Notes under the pieces: generated by a model
What the model was told of the DNA's origin: nothing
Database searches by the model: none
The model's input: the letters and a program-made list of their open reading frames with translations, nothing else
Program-made: the position numbers and the translations under genes
Assembly (NCBI RefSeq): GCF_028694895.1
Contig: NZ_JAQVKA010000001.1
Location: forward strand, 1 to 64,000
Origin: Sulfurimonas sp.
Lineage (GTDB): Bacteria; Campylobacterota; Campylobacteria; Campylobacterales; Sulfurimonadaceae
Direction: 5' to 3'
Length of the DNA: 64,000 bases
Shown here: positions 60,710 through 64,000 of the stretch, one piece after another
Position numbering within the stretch: the first letter of the stretch is position 1
Layout: the number at the start of each line of letters is the position of its first letter

Positions 60710-62035
60710 TTATCTTGTATCTACTTCTATAGTACTATATCTATTATAAAGCACATTAGCACCACTTTGGATTGTTACTTCACGTCTTGGAGTATAATCG
60801 ACCAAATAACGATCTTTTTGAAACATAGTAAAATCCACACACAATCTTGCAGCGCCTTCTATGATGGACATAGGTACATTTTGTTTATCTGTTGTGATGA
60901 TTACATGTGCGGATGGCCTATCTTTCATATGAAGCCAGATATCTTTTGCACGTGCATTTTGAAGAAGCTCTATGTTTCCTTTTTCATTTTTTCCAAGAGT
61001 TACTTTATACCCCTCTATCCAAAAAGTCTCAACAGAATCATTTGTCTTTATCTTTTTACTCTGCACTATTTTTGGAAAAAGCAACTGGATTTTCGCCATA
61101 TCCTTTGCCTCTGTTACGGTATGGATAAATAGCTTTAAATGCTCTATCTTTGAGATAAGTGAAGCTCGCTCTATATGTAAGTGAGAAGCTCTTTGTTTTG
61201 CCTTTTTACTTCTTGTAAAAAGTGAGGAAGCCATCATTGCAGGAGTTGAGAACTCTTTGTGAAGCTCAATACGCTGTTTTACTCCATCATAATCATCAAG
61301 CTCAACTACCATTTGATATGGGCTAATAGTATGCATGTTAGAGAGTAGAAGATTTCCAAAATGGTTATATTTCTGCGCTTCTGCTTCAAGCTCATCTTCA
61401 TCATCTAATGCGTTATAAAGTTTTTCTAACTTTTTTAGTTTCTTATTTAAGAGTGAAATTTTCTGTTTCTTTAAAGAGGTTAGTTTGTCTTTCTCTTCTT
61501 GTTCATACTCTTCATATAAGAATTGCTCAACATCATCAAGGATATACTCTTTTGCCTCAAACGGAGCGGACGGAACAGCTAATAGTTTTTGCCCTACTCT
61601 AACCTCCCTAAAGGATGAAAAAAGGTCAACATGACGCAGGGCTTCTAAGACTATCTCATTCTCATCTAGGATAATTACGTTTGTATATTTCCCAGTAAAT
61701 TCAAACTGCAAATAAGTTATCTCTTCTTTATACGCAGAAGCGACTGAGGTTTTAAAACGCACTATCTTATCACCGCCAAAGAGTTCTATATGTAGTATAT
61801 TTGCGCGGTTAAATCGTTTTGCTAAAAGCACGTCAAATGGCGCATTATAGACCTTTGAGCGAGCATAAGAGGCACACTTAAATATCTTTGAGTTTGAGCG
61901 TGCCATCTCAAAGTAAAGCTCATCATCTCTATCAAAAGAAATCTTTATGATAGTGTCGCTAACTCTGTAGATTGAGGAAATTTTTGTAAATTTTTGCAGA
62001 TAAACAAGTATCTGCTTTAGATGTGATAGTTTCAT
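60710..62035 (-). CDS. NFACT-family (RqcH/FbpA-like) protein
   Basis: Domain layout KLSHLKQILVYLQKF..., coiled coil, C-terminal DIWLHMKDRPSAHVIITTDKQNVPMSIIEGAARLCVDFT (NFACT-R). Confidence 0.88.
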   Translation of the reverse strand: MKLSHLKQILVYLQKFTKISSIYRVSDTIIKISFDRDDELYFEMARSNSKIFKCASYARSKVYNAPFDVLLAKRFNRANILHIELFGGDKIVRFKTSVASAYKEEITYLQFEFTGKYTNVIILDENEIVLEALRHVDLFSSFREVRVGQKLLAVPSAPFEAKEYILDDVEQFLYEEYEQEEKDKLTSLKKQKISLLNKKLKKLEKLYNALDDEDELEAEAQKYNHFGNLLLSNMHTISPYQMVVELDDYDGVKQRIELHKEFSTPAMMASSLFTRSKKAKQRASHLHIERASLISKIEHLKLFIHTVTEAKDMAKIQLLFPKIVQSKKIKTNDSVETFWIEGYKVTLGKNEKGNIELLQNARAKDIWLHMKDRPSAHVIITTDKQNVPMSIIEGAARLCVDFTMFQKDRYLVDYTPRREVTIQSGANVLYNRYSTIEVDTR

Positions 62036-62116
62036 AAAGAGATTTTATCATAGAGATACTATAGTAGTATAAATTTATAGTGCTATAATTGCAAAAAAAA
62101 TATATATGGGGCATTT

Positions 62117-62446
62117 GTGAGACTTCCTAAGGGCTTTGGCAAAAACTACTTTACTCTAAGAGCGATTACCGCGACTACAAATCAGGTAACGTTAAATGCC
62201 GAAGCATCTTGTGTGCAGAGTTTTCACATGTTAAATTTTAATGGTGATGAGCAAGAAGCAGAGCTAGAAGATGATGAGCTGGCCACCACACTTCTAGAGC
62301 TATCTGCAAAACCTTGTCATTGTAACTGTTACTACTTTGGACGTACTAAAAAAGCCCTTCTTCTATGTAAATCTCAAAAACTAAACCCAAATTACTTTAA
62401 AAACCTAAACAACAACATCTCTCCACCACTCATACCTCTTAACTAA
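62117..62446 (+). CDS. Hypothetical Cys-rich small protein (GTG start)
   Basis: 109-aa ORF with KPCHCNCYYFGRTKKALLLC; directly upstream of and codirectional with the TonB receptor. Confidence 0.55.
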   Translation: MRLPKGFGKNYFTLRAITATTNQVTLNAEASCVQSFHMLNFNGDEQEAELEDDELATTLLELSAKPCHCNCYYFGRTKKALLLCKSQKLNPNYFKNLNNNISPPLIPLN

Positions 62447-62473
62447 CAAAAAAATAATTTAAGAAAGATTTTC

Positions 62474-64000
62474 ATGAAAAAAAAGATAGTTTTATCACTA
62501 TTTATATCAAGCGTCTTAGTTGCTCAAAGTGTTGAGCTTGAGCCTTTGAGTATTGTCTCAACTGCTATAAAAACAGATGAGTTAAAATCAACTGATGCAG
62601 TAGAGATATATACAGCAGAGGATATAGACAAAGCTCATGTACAAAATATTTATGAGTTTTTAAACCAACAAACTTCGGTTACAGCGATGCCCTCGTATGG
62701 AAACTCATTTTCACAAAAAATAGATTTTAGAGGTTATGGGATGGATAATGGATACCAAAACATCCTCATCACAATCAACGGCAGAAAAATCAACAACGTA
62801 GATATGGTTCCTCAGCTTCTCTTAGGGATCTCTCCTGCTTCTATTGAGAGATTAGAGATTATCAAATCAAGTGGAATTGTAAAAGGTGGCGATGGCGCAA
62901 ATGCTGGAGCTATCAATATCATCACAAAAAAGAGCAACGCAAAAGAGATAACAGTATATGGCGGAACTCATGGCACAGCGGATGGCTCGTTTTACCTTGG
63001 TCATAGTGAAGAGAAATTCTCCATAAACGCAAGTGGCGAAGCACAAAGAAGCGATGGAAGCCGTTATATAAACAGTAGTGGTGATAAAGACGAGAGCTCT
63101 ATGAGAACTGCCTCGTTAAATGTCGCTTATAATCCAATTGATACAGTAGAATTACGTGCTGGTGCCTCTTTTGCAAGAACGGATATTACCTATGCAAGTT
63201 TTTTAACACTTGATGAGTATAACAATGACGCTAAGCAAGCAGGAGCATTTAACTGGGGCTCAGCAAATCAAAAATACGATACAGATGCTCTAAACTTGGG
63301 CTTTAGCTATCATTTTAGCGATAAGTTGTCTCTAAATATTGACGGCGCAAAAGAGAAAAAACGCTCAATTTATAACTCAGGCTCTCCAACAGATTATGAG
63401 TATGATTCACTTAACTCTTCACTAAACTATGTTGATAACCTCTTTAGTTTTACTCTTGGTTATGATTTATTTGATGGCAACCTTGTAAACACTAATAACG
63501 ACCTAACAAAAACTTCTAACGCTCTTTACTTTTTAAATGAGCTATATCTAGGAAAAAGCACTGTAAAACTTGGAGCTAGATATGAGGATATCTCTTTTAA
63601 GAGCAAAACTGGAGAGAATCAAGACGACACACTTTATGGCGTAGAACTTGGATATAACTATGCTTTAGACAAAGAAAAATCTCTCTTTGCTAACTACTCA
63701 CATGCATACCAATCCTCTAGTTTAGATAGACTCTTTGACTGGAGCACGGGCGCATTTACTGGCTATGTAAAACCATCTGAGTCGGACAATTTTACAGTTG
63801 GATTTAACTATTTTCTACCAACTAACAAACTCAAAATCTCTCTTTATTACATCTCTTTAAAAGATGAGATTTACTACTACGCTGATCCAACTTGGGCAAG
63901 TTCAAGAAATACAAATATTGATAAATCATACAAATATGGTTTAGATATTTATGATAAATGGCTTATAAATGAAGAGTTAAGCGTTGTTCTAAACTACAAC
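62474..64000 (+). CDS. TonB-dependent outer-membrane receptor (incomplete, runs off window)
   Basis: Own translation from ATG 62474: signal peptide MKKKIVLSLFISSVLVAQS, plug domain (DFRGYGMDNGYQNILITINGRKINNVDM..ISPASIERLEIIKSSGIVKGGDGANAGAINIITKK), beta-barrel repeats. Confidence 0.92.
   Translation, partial: MKKKIVLSLFISSVLVAQSVELEPLSIVSTAIKTDELKSTDAVEIYTAEDIDKAHVQNIYEFLNQQTSVTAMPSYGNSFSQKIDFRGYGMDNGYQNILITINGRKINNVDMVPQLLLGISPASIERLEIIKSSGIVKGGDGANAGAINIITKKSNAKEITVYGGTHGTADGSFYLGHSEEKFSINASGEAQRSDGSRYINSSGDKDESSMRTASLNVAYNPIDTVELRAGASFARTDITYASFLTLDEYNNDAKQAGAFNWGSANQKYDTDALNLGFSYHFSDKLSLNIDGAKEKKRSIYNSGSPTDYEYDSLNSSLNYVDNLFSFTLGYDLFDGNLVNTNNDLTKTSNALYFLNELYLGKSTVKLGARYEDISFKSKTGENQDDTLYGVELGYNYALDKEKSLFANYSHAYQSSSLDRLFDWSTGAFTGYVKPSESDNFTVGFNYFLPTNKLKISLYYISLKDEIYYYADPTWASSRNTNIDKSYKYGLDIYDKWLINEELSVVLNYN

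Noticed and set aside
60653-61132. 159-aa plus-strand ORF
   Set aside because: Antisense to the NFACT gene; hydrophobic/aromatic composition typical of shadow ORFs

Overview
The window is a gene-dense, AT-rich chromosomal segment from a flagellated Campylobacterota bacterium. Gene content looks Sulfurimonas-like (inference only; no search was run). Most of it is housekeeping: the S10 ribosomal protein operon (rplB partial to rpsJ), rnhB, the moeA-moaE-moaD block, mqnA, a cluster of five tRNAs, katA and a di-haem peroxidase, kdsD, rluB, rarA, rpmI-rplT, an SRP RNA, topA, bioB, gltX, an ABC-F ATPase, dbpA, rmuC, tex, tpx, tsaD-dxr-cdsA, an NFACT protein and the start of a TonB-dependent receptor. 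There is also a flagellar locus (fliS/fliD, a Maf-type glycosyltransferase, a 680-aa flagellin) and a FlhX/FliK-like pair. I saw no CRISPR array, prophage, IS element or obvious defence island. Observations most worth follow-up: (1) moeA is split by an apparent 1-nt shift at an A5 run; (2) an AsnB-family protein starts MGAVFGI and so lacks the catalytic Cys2; (3) a degenerate GGDEF protein (DEDSF) keeps an RxxD I-site and sits tail-to-tail with an intact diguanylate cyclase; (4) three sigma-28 promoters with identical 11-nt spacing, plus a flagellin 5'UTR with CsrA-like GGA motifs; (5) a structured leader upstream of a small unknown gene near 60.6 kb; (6) an IscU-like protein lacking the scaffold cysteines; (7) a stand-alone DUF234-like protein with an eroded nuclease motif; (8) a truncated rubrerythrin beside catalase and cytochrome c peroxidase. 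No wholly new multi-gene system could be supported from the sequence alone.
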